In this document: positions 9,441 to 18,627 of the stretch, piece after piece
Position numbering within the stretch: position 1 is the first letter of the stretch
How the letters are laid out: every line of letters begins with the position of its first letter
NCBI RefSeq assembly: GCF_024362345.1
Contig: NZ_CP101505.1
Coordinates: forward strand, 1,260,001-1,324,000
Direction: 5' to 3'
Origin: Polaribacter dokdonensis
Lineage (GTDB): Bacteria > Bacteroidota > Bacteroidia > Flavobacteriales > Flavobacteriaceae
DNA: 64,000 bases
Program-made: the position numbers and the translations under genes
Notes under the pieces: generated by a model
What the model was told of the DNA's origin: nothing
Database searches by the model: none
Seen by the model: only the letters and a program-made list of their open reading frames with translations

Positions 9441-11474
9441 CTATTTATTAATTGTAATTGTTTTTTCGTTTATTCCTACCCCTTTTAGAGTTAGAGAATT
9501 CCAATTTTTAGGCAGTTTCACTTTCAACTCTTCAACTCCATTTTCTGTAATATCTAAACCTCCTAAACCAAATAAAACCGATTGTAACATACCTCCTGCT
9601 CCTGTAGCAAAATAAGGATTTGTACCTCCAGCAGTTTCTGCTAAAACACCAAAAGGAGCTAACTCATTTGGCTGATAACTTTTCTCAAACAAGCTATATG
9701 ACTTTTTTATATCACCTAATCTAGCATACAACACAGATAAAATTGCATTACCCATTGCTGGGCCTGTTTTAGAAAGTTTAGGCTCATAATATTCTAAATC
9801 TTTTAAGATATTTTCTCTGTCAGTTACAACTTTTAAAGGATAAGAAAGCAAATTTACATCTGCTTGTTTTATAATAACTCCATCATAAGTAGCATTTTCT
9901 TTGGTTGTGCCATCAGCAAATTTTAAAATTGGAATGTTTTTAGCTACATGTCTCCAATCTTTATTTGGCTCTTTACCTAAAGCTTCAGCTGCTTTGGATG
10001 CATATTCTAAAACAGTTTTTACCATTCCATTTGTAAAGGCATTATTATCTATATTTTCTTCCCATTCATTTGCGCCAATTACATTTTTAATTTCATAATT
10101 GTTAGGTGCAGTTCTTTCTACTCTACTAATCCAAAAATCAGCAACTTCTTTTAAAACAGGATAACCTCTTGAGACCAACCATTCTTTATCTTTTGTTACT
10201 TGATAATATTTATAAAAAGCCCAACCTACAGTTGCTGTTATATGTTGTTGAAACGGACCTGTTAATGCCCAAACTGGAGTATCTTCAGAGCCATCTTCTG
10301 CAGATTCCCAAGGAAACATAGCACCATCATAACCATGTGCAAATGCATTGTCTTTAGCTGCTTGCAATCTTTCAAATCTATATTCTAATAGCGATTTTGC
10401 GATTTCTGGTTGTAAGACTAATAATGGAGGAAACATCCACAATTCTGTATCCCAAAAAACATGACCATTATAACCTAAACCAGATAAACCCATAGGTGAT
10501 AAAGAATATGCAGTACCTTTTCTAGCAAAGCTATATAAGTGATATAATGCAGATCTTACTGCTTTCTGTGATCTTAAATCTCCGCTAATTTCAATATCGC
10601 TTTTCCATAATTCTTGCCAAGCTTTTTCATGCGCTTTTTCTAAACGATTTATTCCTTCTAATCTTGCAAAAATTGTTAACCTTTCTACTTCATTATGAGG
10701 ATCATTATTATGCACAGATGACATGCTACTACCCACTAAAGCAAATCTATACGTTTCTCCTGCTTTTAATTTTTTCTTAAACTTCATTAAGTGCATATTA
10801 TAATCCCAATCTTCATGAATAATTTTTGGTTCATTACCATGATTTTCTGGAAAAATAAAAGAAGTTGAAGTTGCTACCTTTTTTCTACCTGGACTGAAAG
10901 CCACAGAAGACATTAAAGGAATTAGCACATGAGGTCTATCTATTTCTGCATATAAATTTCTAACATCTTGTAAATGATCTGGAGCTGAAATAAAATTTAT
11001 TGGCACTATTTCAACATCCTTTTTGGCTGTAATTTCAACAATACCCATAGAATTAAAGGGTAAATTTCTTAAAGACATCATCTCTTGTTTAACGCTAATT
11101 TTATCACCAACCTTAAAAGTAGTAATCAATTTAGCTGTTTGCATGTCTAAGGTTTGTTTATAGTCTGAAATTGTATTTTTTGAAATACGATTACCATCTA
11201 CCTCTAAATGCATATTCATATGACTAAAAGTCTTAAGAATATTACTTACTCTACCTCTTTGATAATAATCATACACACCATTTAATATAACTTCATTCAC
11301 CTTTAATGGTTCAGGAGATGAAACCATACCAACCATACCATTTGCTACTGTAATTCCATAGTAATTATTGGCATCAATATTTTTACCTACAATGTGCCAA
11401 GGAGATTTATCTAAATCTTGAGATTGTAGAAAAGAACAACATAAAATACTTAGGATGTAAAATTTTAGTTTCAT
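9441..11474 (-). CDS. Exported GH65 glycoside hydrolase (kojibiose-hydrolase-like)
   Basis: A 677-residue GH65 protein with an N-terminal signal peptide (about residues 1-19), placing it in the periplasm or outside. The (alpha/alpha)6 catalytic domain shows GHVFWDTELWMFPP (337-350) and GANEWEENIDNNAFTN (467-482), where E470 aligns with the general acid Glu of GPDEY in maltose phosphorylase. At 608-628 the phosphate-binding loop of phosphorylases is replaced by FGVLAETAGG. E613 is then the likely base, as reported for Bacteroidota GH65 hydrolases acting on kojibiose. I therefore infer an inverting alpha-glucoside hydrolase, not a phosphorylase. Trehalose or nigerose activity remains possible. 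It is the fifth gene of the operon, 12 bp after the GH5 gene. Confidence 0.87.
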   Translation of the reverse strand: MKLKFYILSILCCSFLQSQDLDKSPWHIVGKNIDANNYYGITVANGMVGMVSSPEPLKVNEVILNGVYDYYQRGRVSNILKTFSHMNMHLEVDGNRISKNTISDYKQTLDMQTAKLITTFKVGDKISVKQEMMSLRNLPFNSMGIVEITAKKDVEIVPINFISAPDHLQDVRNLYAEIDRPHVLIPLMSSVAFSPGRKKVATSTSFIFPENHGNEPKIIHEDWDYNMHLMKFKKKLKAGETYRFALVGSSMSSVHNNDPHNEVERLTIFARLEGINRLEKAHEKAWQELWKSDIEISGDLRSQKAVRSALYHLYSFARKGTAYSLSPMGLSGLGYNGHVFWDTELWMFPPLLVLQPEIAKSLLEYRFERLQAAKDNAFAHGYDGAMFPWESAEDGSEDTPVWALTGPFQQHITATVGWAFYKYYQVTKDKEWLVSRGYPVLKEVADFWISRVERTAPNNYEIKNVIGANEWEENIDNNAFTNGMVKTVLEYASKAAEALGKEPNKDWRHVAKNIPILKFADGTTKENATYDGVIIKQADVNLLSYPLKVVTDRENILKDLEYYEPKLSKTGPAMGNAILSVLYARLGDIKKSYSLFEKSYQPNELAPFGVLAETAGGTNPYFATGAGGMLQSVLFGLGGLDITENGVEELKVKLPKNWNSLTLKGVGINEKTITINK

Positions 11475-11486
11475 GATTTATTGATT

Positions 11487-12524
11487 TTATTTTTTGGGAT
11501 TTCGTTCTTTTAAAGCAAGGCTTCTATATGAACTGCCCCAATTGTTATTGTTTACATTATTTGGATTACCATCTTTGGTTAAAAGTGCATCTTGATCATT
11601 TTCATCATATTTCCAAAGCCAAGCTGCTAATGAAATGCCAGAATCACTCAATAAATCTAACAAAGGATTGGGATTCATTAAAACACCTGAATTTACAGGA
11701 GCAATTTCACCAAAAAATACAGGTAAGTTTTTATTTTCTAAGACAGATAGTCTTTGAGACATATTGTCTTCTGAATCTATCAACCATTTTTCGTAGGCAT
11801 GAATATCAAACAAAACATTAGTTTTTCCATTTAAAAAGGAGCTACCTACATTTATTAATACACTTTCATCTTGACCTTGTTCTGCACAAGGAATTAGAAT
11901 TATACTAGAGGTTTTATTTCTTACAATTTGATATAGTGTTGTCATATCACTCAACCAAATATCATCTGTATAACCATCTGCTCTGTCAAAACGATATGGC
12001 TCGTTCCAAACTTCTATCCAAACATCATCTTGATCTTTAAAAGTTTCTGCCCATAATTCTAATTGATTTATAAAATCAGAATAAAAAAATGTTTCTGTTG
12101 GTTTTTTACCTGTAAATAAATTCTCTGTTGTTCCATCCCATCCAAAAGGACATAAAATAGTGATAAGATTATTTGCTCTATTTTCTGCTACAATAGCTTC
12201 TAAAGAATGTAACCATTGATTGTTTGAGTCTAAAATGGGTGTTCCAGAAACAGGGTTTTCTTTTACATTACCTACAAATTCTCTGGTAATATCTAAATTC
12301 CAATTAATCAAATCTTGACTACCTACTCCAAAACTTTGTAAAGTATTTGCTCCTATTAATTGAATTGGATTGGCATTGTACGTAATTTTATTATCAATAA
12401 TATTATATCCTTTAACTTCTACTGCATTACTAATGTCACTATTACTACAAGCATATATACTCAATGAAATACAAACCATCAAAAAGAGGTTTTTCAAAAA
12501 TTTATATGCTTTTGATAATGTCAT
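11487..12524 (-). CDS. GH5-type glycoside hydrolase lipoprotein
   Basis: A 345-residue lipoprotein (signal ending SIYAC, Cys26) with a TIM-barrel of GH5/clan-A type. The acid/base is E175 in EVWNEPY and the nucleophile E273 in VFFGEIAP; HAY at 242-244 fits the conserved His/Tyr before the nucleophile. Clan-A enzymes of this kind normally cut beta-linkages (glucans, mannans, glycosides), which is unusual among the alpha-glucoside genes around it. The subfamily cannot be told from sequence. It lies between the trehalase and GH65 genes with 12-bp gaps, so it belongs to the same transcript. Confidence 0.82.
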   Translation of the reverse strand: MTLSKAYKFLKNLFLMVCISLSIYACSNSDISNAVEVKGYNIIDNKITYNANPIQLIGANTLQSFGVGSQDLINWNLDITREFVGNVKENPVSGTPILDSNNQWLHSLEAIVAENRANNLITILCPFGWDGTTENLFTGKKPTETFFYSDFINQLELWAETFKDQDDVWIEVWNEPYRFDRADGYTDDIWLSDMTTLYQIVRNKTSSIILIPCAEQGQDESVLINVGSSFLNGKTNVLFDIHAYEKWLIDSEDNMSQRLSVLENKNLPVFFGEIAPVNSGVLMNPNPLLDLLSDSGISLAAWLWKYDENDQDALLTKDGNPNNVNNNNWGSSYRSLALKERNPKK

Positions 12525-12536
12525 TTAAGGATTTAA

Positions 12537-14396
12537 TTATTCGCTTTTAAAAAGTTTATTTGGTGCCACCAAATTATTTAAGGATGCAATATTATTTTCA
12601 GAAAGTAAAGTTAACCCATACTGAAATGAAGCATTCATCCACCCAAAACCTTCTTGAGTAATGTATTCAAAATCGGTACCTACATTTCCATACTCTGCAA
12701 ATACTTTATGGGTTGCAGCAACCACATCATATTTTTCAGGAATTGTACCATTATAATTTACGGCATTAATTGTAATCATATACAACCATCTATATACCAA
12801 TTCTTGCAATTCATTTTGAAACCCATGCAATTTTAAGCCTTTCCAAATCATCATTTGATGAGGAGCCCAACCATTAGGATAATCCCACTGACGTTGAATG
12901 GCATCTTTTGGCAAATTAGCATTCATGTTTCTTGAAGTACCTGCAATACCACCTTCTTCTTTAAGCTGATTCATTAAAGAAGTTACCATTATTTTTGCAT
13001 CGTTTTTATGTATTCCTGTCCAAAGAGGAATATAATTAGAAGCACTTTCGAAAAGAGTTTGCTTTTCAGTCTTAAAATTATAATCAAAAAACTGTCCTTT
13101 TTCTTGATTCCACATTAAAGAATACATTTTTTCTAATCTCTGATTGGCTTTGTTTTGCCATTGATTAGAAGAGTAATCTTCAAATATATTATTGAAGTGT
13201 GCTTTTATGATTTGTGCAAAATCTGTTTCGTATTTGTGTAATAAACTATTTAACGCAACTGTATTTAAATCAGCACAAACGTCATCTAACCTCCAAGAAG
13301 TATCATGCCCTGATTCACGCAAACTCCTGTCATGTGTAAAATACGCATCTAACTTTGGTTCTTTAATTGTATTAGATTGATACTGGGCTACAAAATCATC
13401 TAAACTAAGTTTATGCTTTTTAGCATAACTGGCTAAAACTTCATCAAAATGACCTCTTTCTGTTTCTGGAGGTATGCCTATTCCTTCTGCAAAATATCTG
13501 TTTAAGCCATTTTCTGTTAAACGCTTTCCTTCTACCATCCAAACCGTTTCGTATTCTTTAATAGCAGTTTTTAAATGGCTTTTTAACCAATTTAAATCTT
13601 GAGTAATTTCGAATACCTCTAGAATAATACTTGTATAAAAAGGAGGCTGAGTTCTGGTTAAATAATAGCTTCTATTTGCATTTAATATTTTGCCATAATT
13701 TTCGATTTGATATTGAAAATTATCGGCCATTGCTTTTGCTAAATTAACTTTACCATCGCAAATTAAACCTACAGCTTCAAAATAACTATCCCAACCATAC
13801 ATTTCATTAAATCTACCTCCTGGAACCACAAAGGGTACTGCTTTTATATCATTCCTATTTTTCTCTAATTTTAAACTAAGAATACCTGGTTTATCATTAA
13901 TAGATTTTACAAATTCAGGAGTAATATTAACAGGCAATTTTACTGTATTAATGGGTAATTTATTTTCTAAATTCTTATAATAAGAAAATGCTATTTTATC
14001 TGAGTATGGAATGTAGACTGGTAATATTTTAGATGTAAGTTCATCATTCTTGGTATCTGCTATTAATGCTTCAATACCTTGTTCATCCATACTTCTTGTA
14101 AGCCCTTTCCAATAGAAATCTTTAATCATTCTAGAAATTCTATTGGCAGGCAACTCATTTATATTGTTATAATTTATTTCTGCAATAGTTTTACCTAGTT
14201 GTTTTTGAATTACTAATTCTTGCAACAAATTCGATAACTGGTAAGTTCCTTTAATTTCCACCTCTTTATCTTCTTCAGTAGTTAAGGTAAAAGATTTTGG
14301 GCCTTGATCTTCTATGGTGATTTTTTTATCTCCATCTGTATCTTCTTGCCTTAGTAATTTAGTAAGTGTATTTAAAATATGTATTTTAAAAATCAT
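12537..14396 (-). CDS. Neutral-type trehalase (GH37) with N-terminal Ca-binding domain
   Basis: A cytoplasmic 619-residue trehalase (trehalose + water giving two glucose), no signal peptide. Residues 1-35 form the trehalase Ca-binding domain known from fungal neutral trehalases, with loop EDTDGDKKITIED (18-30). GTYQLSNLLQEL (50-61) follows. Both trehalase signatures are present: PGGRFNEMYGWDSY (192-205) and QWDYPNGWAP (about 501-511). RESGHDTSWR (360-369) gives catalytic D365. Many segments (ILNANRSYYL, GIPPETE, KEPKLD) read like yeast Nth1 rather than E. coli TreA/TreF. The phospho-regulated N-terminal extension of Nth1 is absent. The ATG overlaps the upstream transporter stop (ATGA), indicating translational coupling and suggesting that transporter imports trehalose. 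Confidence 0.94.
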   Translation of the reverse strand: MIFKIHILNTLTKLLRQEDTDGDKKITIEDQGPKSFTLTTEEDKEVEIKGTYQLSNLLQELVIQKQLGKTIAEINYNNINELPANRISRMIKDFYWKGLTRSMDEQGIEALIADTKNDELTSKILPVYIPYSDKIAFSYYKNLENKLPINTVKLPVNITPEFVKSINDKPGILSLKLEKNRNDIKAVPFVVPGGRFNEMYGWDSYFEAVGLICDGKVNLAKAMADNFQYQIENYGKILNANRSYYLTRTQPPFYTSIILEVFEITQDLNWLKSHLKTAIKEYETVWMVEGKRLTENGLNRYFAEGIGIPPETERGHFDEVLASYAKKHKLSLDDFVAQYQSNTIKEPKLDAYFTHDRSLRESGHDTSWRLDDVCADLNTVALNSLLHKYETDFAQIIKAHFNNIFEDYSSNQWQNKANQRLEKMYSLMWNQEKGQFFDYNFKTEKQTLFESASNYIPLWTGIHKNDAKIMVTSLMNQLKEEGGIAGTSRNMNANLPKDAIQRQWDYPNGWAPHQMMIWKGLKLHGFQNELQELVYRWLYMITINAVNYNGTIPEKYDVVAATHKVFAEYGNVGTDFEYITQEGFGWMNASFQYGLTLLSENNIASLNNLVAPNKLFKSE

Positions 14397-15622
14397 TCAG
14401 AAACCGCTATTTCTCTTTTAGACATTTTATCTATTAATAACACAAAAATGATGAGAAGAATCATAGGAATTAATAAAAAGTAAAATGCATTTGCACCACC
14501 TACACTTTCAAATAATTCACCCACAACTCTAGAACCAATTGTACCTCCTAAAGCAGAAAAAATGATAATTAATCCAGACATTGAAGAGTGCAGTCTTTTT
14601 GGTAAAGAACTTAAAACTGTTGAATTTAAAAGCGGGTAAATTGGGGCAATAAACAAACCTATTAAAGGTAAAATAAAACCTAATGTTGGAACATCACTTA
14701 TAGATGTAATTTCAACAAGATCTACACTTTCTTTTAATTGTGGTAACACAAATAATAAGATTGCTCCAGAAATTACTATACAGATTATTACCAATAAAAC
14801 CCAAGATATTCTTTTGGTTAAGTAGCCAGCCACAAAACGTCCTAATGCTAAAGAAAGTGCAAAAATAATAGCCATTTGTACACTTAATTTTTCTGAGAAA
14901 AAGAAAATTTTCTCATTAAAACGTGGCAGCCAAGTCATGATTCCTTGTTCTATCATAACAAATAAAAATGCAGAAATGATAAAAACCAAAACAAGTGGTA
15001 CTATCATCAACTTAGCAGATGCTTGTAAATCTTCTTTTAGACTATTGCCTGTAGCTTCAACTGTATATTCTACTTTTGAAAAGAACAGGAATAGAAAAGA
15101 TATTAAAATCAAAAAACATAAAACATAGTAAACGTTTAACCAGCTATTTGGATCGTCTGAATAAAAGAAAGGAAATAGAATATAAGCCAAAGCTATACCT
15201 ACCATAAAAAAACCCTCTATAGAGCTCATTAAAGATGAATGCTCCTCTTTGGATTCTGTAACTAAACCAATTAAGGAATACACAGATAGTTTGATGAGTG
15301 CAAAACTTACACCTATAGATAAGAATAAAACTTTGGTATACACAAAAGAATTCCCAAAAACCATAACCAAACATCCAAAGAAAACAATGGCTAAGGCTGT
15401 TAACATTGCTTTTTTATAACCAAATCTTGGTAAAAATGATGCTATAAAAAAAGAGACAATTGCAATTGGCAAATCTTTAAAAGCCTCTAAAAGGGAAGCC
15501 TGAGATTCTGAAACTCCATAAACATTAATTGATTTTGCTATTACAATACCAACACTATTTAAAAGAATTGCAAAGACAAAATAATTTAAATAGATAGAAA
15601 TTTTAATTCCAAGGTTCTTCAT
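14393..15622 (-). CDS. MFS transporter, probable trehalose/disaccharide importer
   Basis: A 409-residue inner-membrane protein with about 12 hydrophobic segments and the MFS intracellular loop signature (FLPRFGYKKA after TM2). Its stop codon overlaps the trehalase start by four bases, the tightest coupling in this operon. The best functional guess is therefore supply of trehalose to that cytoplasmic enzyme. It starts 14 bp after the SUT-like transporter gene. The family does not reveal substrate, so the role is an inference from position. Confidence 0.85.
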   Translation of the reverse strand: MKNLGIKISIYLNYFVFAILLNSVGIVIAKSINVYGVSESQASLLEAFKDLPIAIVSFFIASFLPRFGYKKAMLTALAIVFFGCLVMVFGNSFVYTKVLFLSIGVSFALIKLSVYSLIGLVTESKEEHSSLMSSIEGFFMVGIALAYILFPFFYSDDPNSWLNVYYVLCFLILISFLFLFFSKVEYTVEATGNSLKEDLQASAKLMIVPLVLVFIISAFLFVMIEQGIMTWLPRFNEKIFFFSEKLSVQMAIIFALSLALGRFVAGYLTKRISWVLLVIICIVISGAILLFVLPQLKESVDLVEITSISDVPTLGFILPLIGLFIAPIYPLLNSTVLSSLPKRLHSSMSGLIIIFSALGGTIGSRVVGELFESVGGANAFYFLLIPMILLIIFVLLIDKMSKREIAVSE

Positions 15623-15636
15623 AGATTAAATTTTAA

Positions 15637-16971
15637 TTAATCGTTTGCAACTTCTACATCAGTATCAATAGCTGTTTTAGGAACATTTAAACGACTTGCT
15701 AAGAAAGCAGAAATTGCAAAGAAAACACCTGCAAATAACATAGCGTTTATAGCATTATCTCCTAAAATATATTTATAAATTGGTCCAAAACTTAATGTTT
15801 GAATAAACATTGGTATTACAATCATCATATTTAAAATACCCATATAAACACCTCTTCTATCTTGAGGAACAATTTTGGAAACCATTGTATAAGGAATACC
15901 CATCATTGCAGCCCAACCAATACCAAATAAAACCATAGGAATTAGCACTAAAGTTGGATCTGAAATATATGGAATTGCAAAAAGAGCAACAGCTGTCCCT
16001 AATAGGCTTAAAGCATATATTTTTTTACCTCCAAATTTTAATGTTAAAGGCACCAATGCCAATGCTACTAACATTGTAACTGTATTGTAAGTTAAACTCA
16101 TTTTTGCTGCTTGAGAAGCTGCCTCTGATGTAGTGTACCCTAAAGTTTTTTTGAACAAAGGTGTTGTAAATTGCCAATAAATGAATAATGCATACCATTG
16201 AAATAAATATACTCCACCAATTTTCCACATAAACTTTGGCATCTCTTTTACAGCATCTATAATTTCTGTAAAAGGCTGTGTAATTCTCTGACTAAAAGGT
16301 AAACTTTTAATTTTATTAATTTCTTCTAACTCTTCATCTGCTGGAGGAATTTCTGGTGTTTTAAAAACTGAATATAAAATGGTAGTTAACGATAAAAATG
16401 CTCCAATAAAAAAAGAATAGTAAAGCCATTGAGGAATGGTACCTGTTTCTTCTACAGATTCACCTCCAAACCAATATTGAAATAAAACAATAGATCCGTT
16501 TGCTAATAAAATTCCTGCACCTACAAATAAACTTTGCATTTGATACCCTAAACTCAATTGTTTTTCTGGCAATTTATCACCTACAAAAGCTCTATAAGGC
16601 TCCATAGCCATGTTGTTACCAACATCTAAAATCCATAATAAACCAACAGCAAACCATAGCACAGGACTATGAGGAAAAGCAAATAAACAGACACTACCTA
16701 ACAATGCTCCAATTAAAAAGTAAGGTTTTCTTCTTCCCCATCTTTTAGACCATGTTTTATCTGACATTGCACCAATAATTGGTTGTACAATTAAGCCTGT
16801 TACAGGACCTGCAATATTTAAAATTGGTAGCATATCTTCAGGAGCTCCTAGATATAAAAATATAGGATTAATTGCGGTTTGCTGCAATCCAAAACTATAT
16901 TGAATTCCTAAGAATCCAACATTCATATTAAAAATTTGCCAAAAGGATAATTTCGGTTTGCTTAGTTTCAT
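15637..16971 (-). CDS. Sucrose/maltose transporter-like MFS protein (SLC45/GPH type)
   Basis: A 444-residue membrane protein with 12 predicted segments. The N-terminus carries hallmarks of the SUT/SLC45 branch: NMNVGFLGIQYSFGLQQT, then GAMSDKTWSKRWGRRKPYFLIG, whose RWGRRKP loop is highly conserved in plant sucrose and bacterial maltose/sucrose transporters. It is the first gene of the six-gene minus-strand operon. A LacI-type operator candidate lies about 170 bp upstream. Proton-coupled uptake of sucrose, maltose or a similar disaccharide is expected. Confidence 0.88.
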   Translation of the reverse strand: MKLSKPKLSFWQIFNMNVGFLGIQYSFGLQQTAINPIFLYLGAPEDMLPILNIAGPVTGLIVQPIIGAMSDKTWSKRWGRRKPYFLIGALLGSVCLFAFPHSPVLWFAVGLLWILDVGNNMAMEPYRAFVGDKLPEKQLSLGYQMQSLFVGAGILLANGSIVLFQYWFGGESVEETGTIPQWLYYSFFIGAFLSLTTILYSVFKTPEIPPADEELEEINKIKSLPFSQRITQPFTEIIDAVKEMPKFMWKIGGVYLFQWYALFIYWQFTTPLFKKTLGYTTSEAASQAAKMSLTYNTVTMLVALALVPLTLKFGGKKIYALSLLGTAVALFAIPYISDPTLVLIPMVLFGIGWAAMMGIPYTMVSKIVPQDRRGVYMGILNMMIVIPMFIQTLSFGPIYKYILGDNAINAMLFAGVFFAISAFLASRLNVPKTAIDTDVEVAND

Positions 16972-17140
16972 GTTTTAGTTTTTAATCTTGACAATTACAG
17001 TTTGATAAGGTTTTTAAATTTACCTTATTATTTTTAATTACAAGTGAATTTTAAAGATTGATTGACACCCTTTCTATTAGCAATCTATTTAATAATTTTT
17101 ATAAATAAGAAATATTTAAAAATAAAATTAAGTTGCAACA

Positions 17141-17155
17141 CCGAAAACGATTTAG
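17141..17155 (-). promoter_or_regulatory. LacI-type operator candidate of the alpha-glucoside operon
   Basis: CCGAAAACGATTTAG on the plus strand differs by one base from the minus-strand reading of the site at 33885-33899. The core AAAACGATTT is a one-mismatch version of the palindrome AAAACGTTTT, with the central CpG typical of LacI-family operators. It lies 170 bp upstream of the SUT-like transporter that opens the operon. The gap 16972-17268 otherwise shows only AT-rich sequence and the terminator of the haloperoxidase operon. Confidence 0.55.
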
Positions 17156-17208
17156 GCCATTTATATATGGACCTAGATAAGTCTAAAAAAATTTAATTAA
17201 TACTTATT

Positions 17209-17244
17209 AAAAAAGGTCTTACTCTTTTTACAGAATAAGACCTT
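17209..17244 (-). terminator. Rho-independent terminator after the haloperoxidase gene
   Basis: Inverted repeat AAGGTCTTA (17213-17221) / TAAGACCTT (17236-17244) with a 14-base loop. On the minus strand the second arm runs into a T-rich tract, as expected for termination of the operon ending at 17269. It separates that operon from the alpha-glucoside operon starting at 16971. Confidence 0.85.
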
Positions 17245-17268
17245 CTAAAAATTATAATTTCTTAAAAA

Positions 17269-18621
17269 TTAATTTGTAGCTGCTAATTTTTGAGTAATAA
17301 AAGCACCTACATTTCTACCTTGTTCCACACCCACTTCTACTGCTGCTCTGTAATGAATACCTCCATACATTCTGCTAATTGCGGCTTCATCTGCAGCATC
17401 TGAAAAAGAATCAAAACTTCTAACAGGTAAGCCAAAAGGCACTTCTGTATCATCATCAAAAGCAAAGTTATCTCCAAAAATTGAGGTTAAAACCGTTGAT
17501 GCTGCTCCTGAAACAACAGAGTGACCACTTGTATATTCTGGAAAAGGTGGTGTCTGTAAAATTGGCACCCAATCTTGATCTATATTTTGATTGATTAACG
17601 TTTCTGGACGAATTAAGTTACTTCTATATTTTTCATCCCAACAACTAATAAAAGCATCTGCAATAGCTAAAGAAGTTTTAGTATATGCATTTACAGTTTC
17701 CATAAAATTAGCATCGGTTTTTTTAGCTGCTATTTTAACAATTCCAATCCAATGAGCTCCTGGAGAAATTTTCTTAGTAGCAAACATAAAATGACCTCTA
17801 GTTACAGACACAAAAGGATTACAATCCCAAAACTGTGCAATTGCTATTTCTTCTGAGGTATCACCCTCTTTGGTAATTTCTTCACTAATGGTATACACTT
17901 CTAATAACTCCTTATAAAAATCAGAATCTTTATCTAAAGAAAATTCTGGTGGTGGAATTGGTTTAAACTGATCTGCAGTTTCTAAAAGAAAAGGTCTAAT
18001 CTTACTCCAATGAGGCTCTATACCTTCCATATAAGCAGGAGGTGTTGGTTGCCAACGAGAAGGATCATCTGTATCTACAGTAAACTTTTCCATAGTTCTT
18101 GTTTGGTTGTAATTGTCTTTATCCATCCAAGATTTGATATGGTCTACTACTTTTAACGCATAATTTTTAGAAGCTACAAATTCCTCATTGTTGATGTCTT
18201 GCCATTTTACAAATAACGAGTCTTTTACAACATCTATTCTATCTTCAGAAAAGACAAGCATTTTACTAACCTCCATATGTGCAATTAAAGCAGACAATTT
18301 TAAATTTACAGGTTCAGTTTCACTGGCTTTAGGTATAGCTTTTAAACCTGCAACAGTATTTGACAAGGTTGTATATACACTATCTTTTTGTACCAAAATT
18401 TCGTAAGCAGCTACATTTGGGTAAGCAAAAACTCTACTTGCAACTGGAGGAGAAAAAATATCGTGTATCATAATTTGAGATACTTTATCTACTGAAGCAT
18501 GATAATCTTCTGGAGTGATAACAATAGGTTCATTGCTTGTATTACAGCTATATATAACTGCAATTAAAAATATTAATTTTATCGATTTTAAAACTACTTG
18601 TAATGACTTGCTCATAAACAT
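17269..18621 (-). CDS. Vanadium-dependent haloperoxidase/PAP2-superfamily lipoprotein
   Basis: A 450-residue lipoprotein (signal ending VIYSC, Cys26), so it acts outside the cytoplasm. All vanadate- or phosphate-binding positions of vanadium haloperoxidases and PAP2 phosphatases are present with proper spacing: K331-x6-R338-P339, S365-G366-H367 in YTSGHS, and R417-x5-H423 in SRMYGGIH. Length and the helical N-terminal half match Bacteroidota haloperoxidases rather than short PAP2 phosphatases. It could oxidise bromide or iodide with peroxide, but the halide, or a phosphatase role, cannot be decided. It starts 6 bp after the last VCBS/ASPIC gene and ends the operon. Confidence 0.86.
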   Translation of the reverse strand: MFMSKSLQVVLKSIKLIFLIAVIYSCNTSNEPIVITPEDYHASVDKVSQIMIHDIFSPPVASRVFAYPNVAAYEILVQKDSVYTTLSNTVAGLKAIPKASETEPVNLKLSALIAHMEVSKMLVFSEDRIDVVKDSLFVKWQDINNEEFVASKNYALKVVDHIKSWMDKDNYNQTRTMEKFTVDTDDPSRWQPTPPAYMEGIEPHWSKIRPFLLETADQFKPIPPPEFSLDKDSDFYKELLEVYTISEEITKEGDTSEEIAIAQFWDCNPFVSVTRGHFMFATKKISPGAHWIGIVKIAAKKTDANFMETVNAYTKTSLAIADAFISCWDEKYRSNLIRPETLINQNIDQDWVPILQTPPFPEYTSGHSVVSGAASTVLTSIFGDNFAFDDDTEVPFGLPVRSFDSFSDAADEAAISRMYGGIHYRAAVEVGVEQGRNVGAFITQKLAATN

Positions 18622-18627
18622 TTACTC

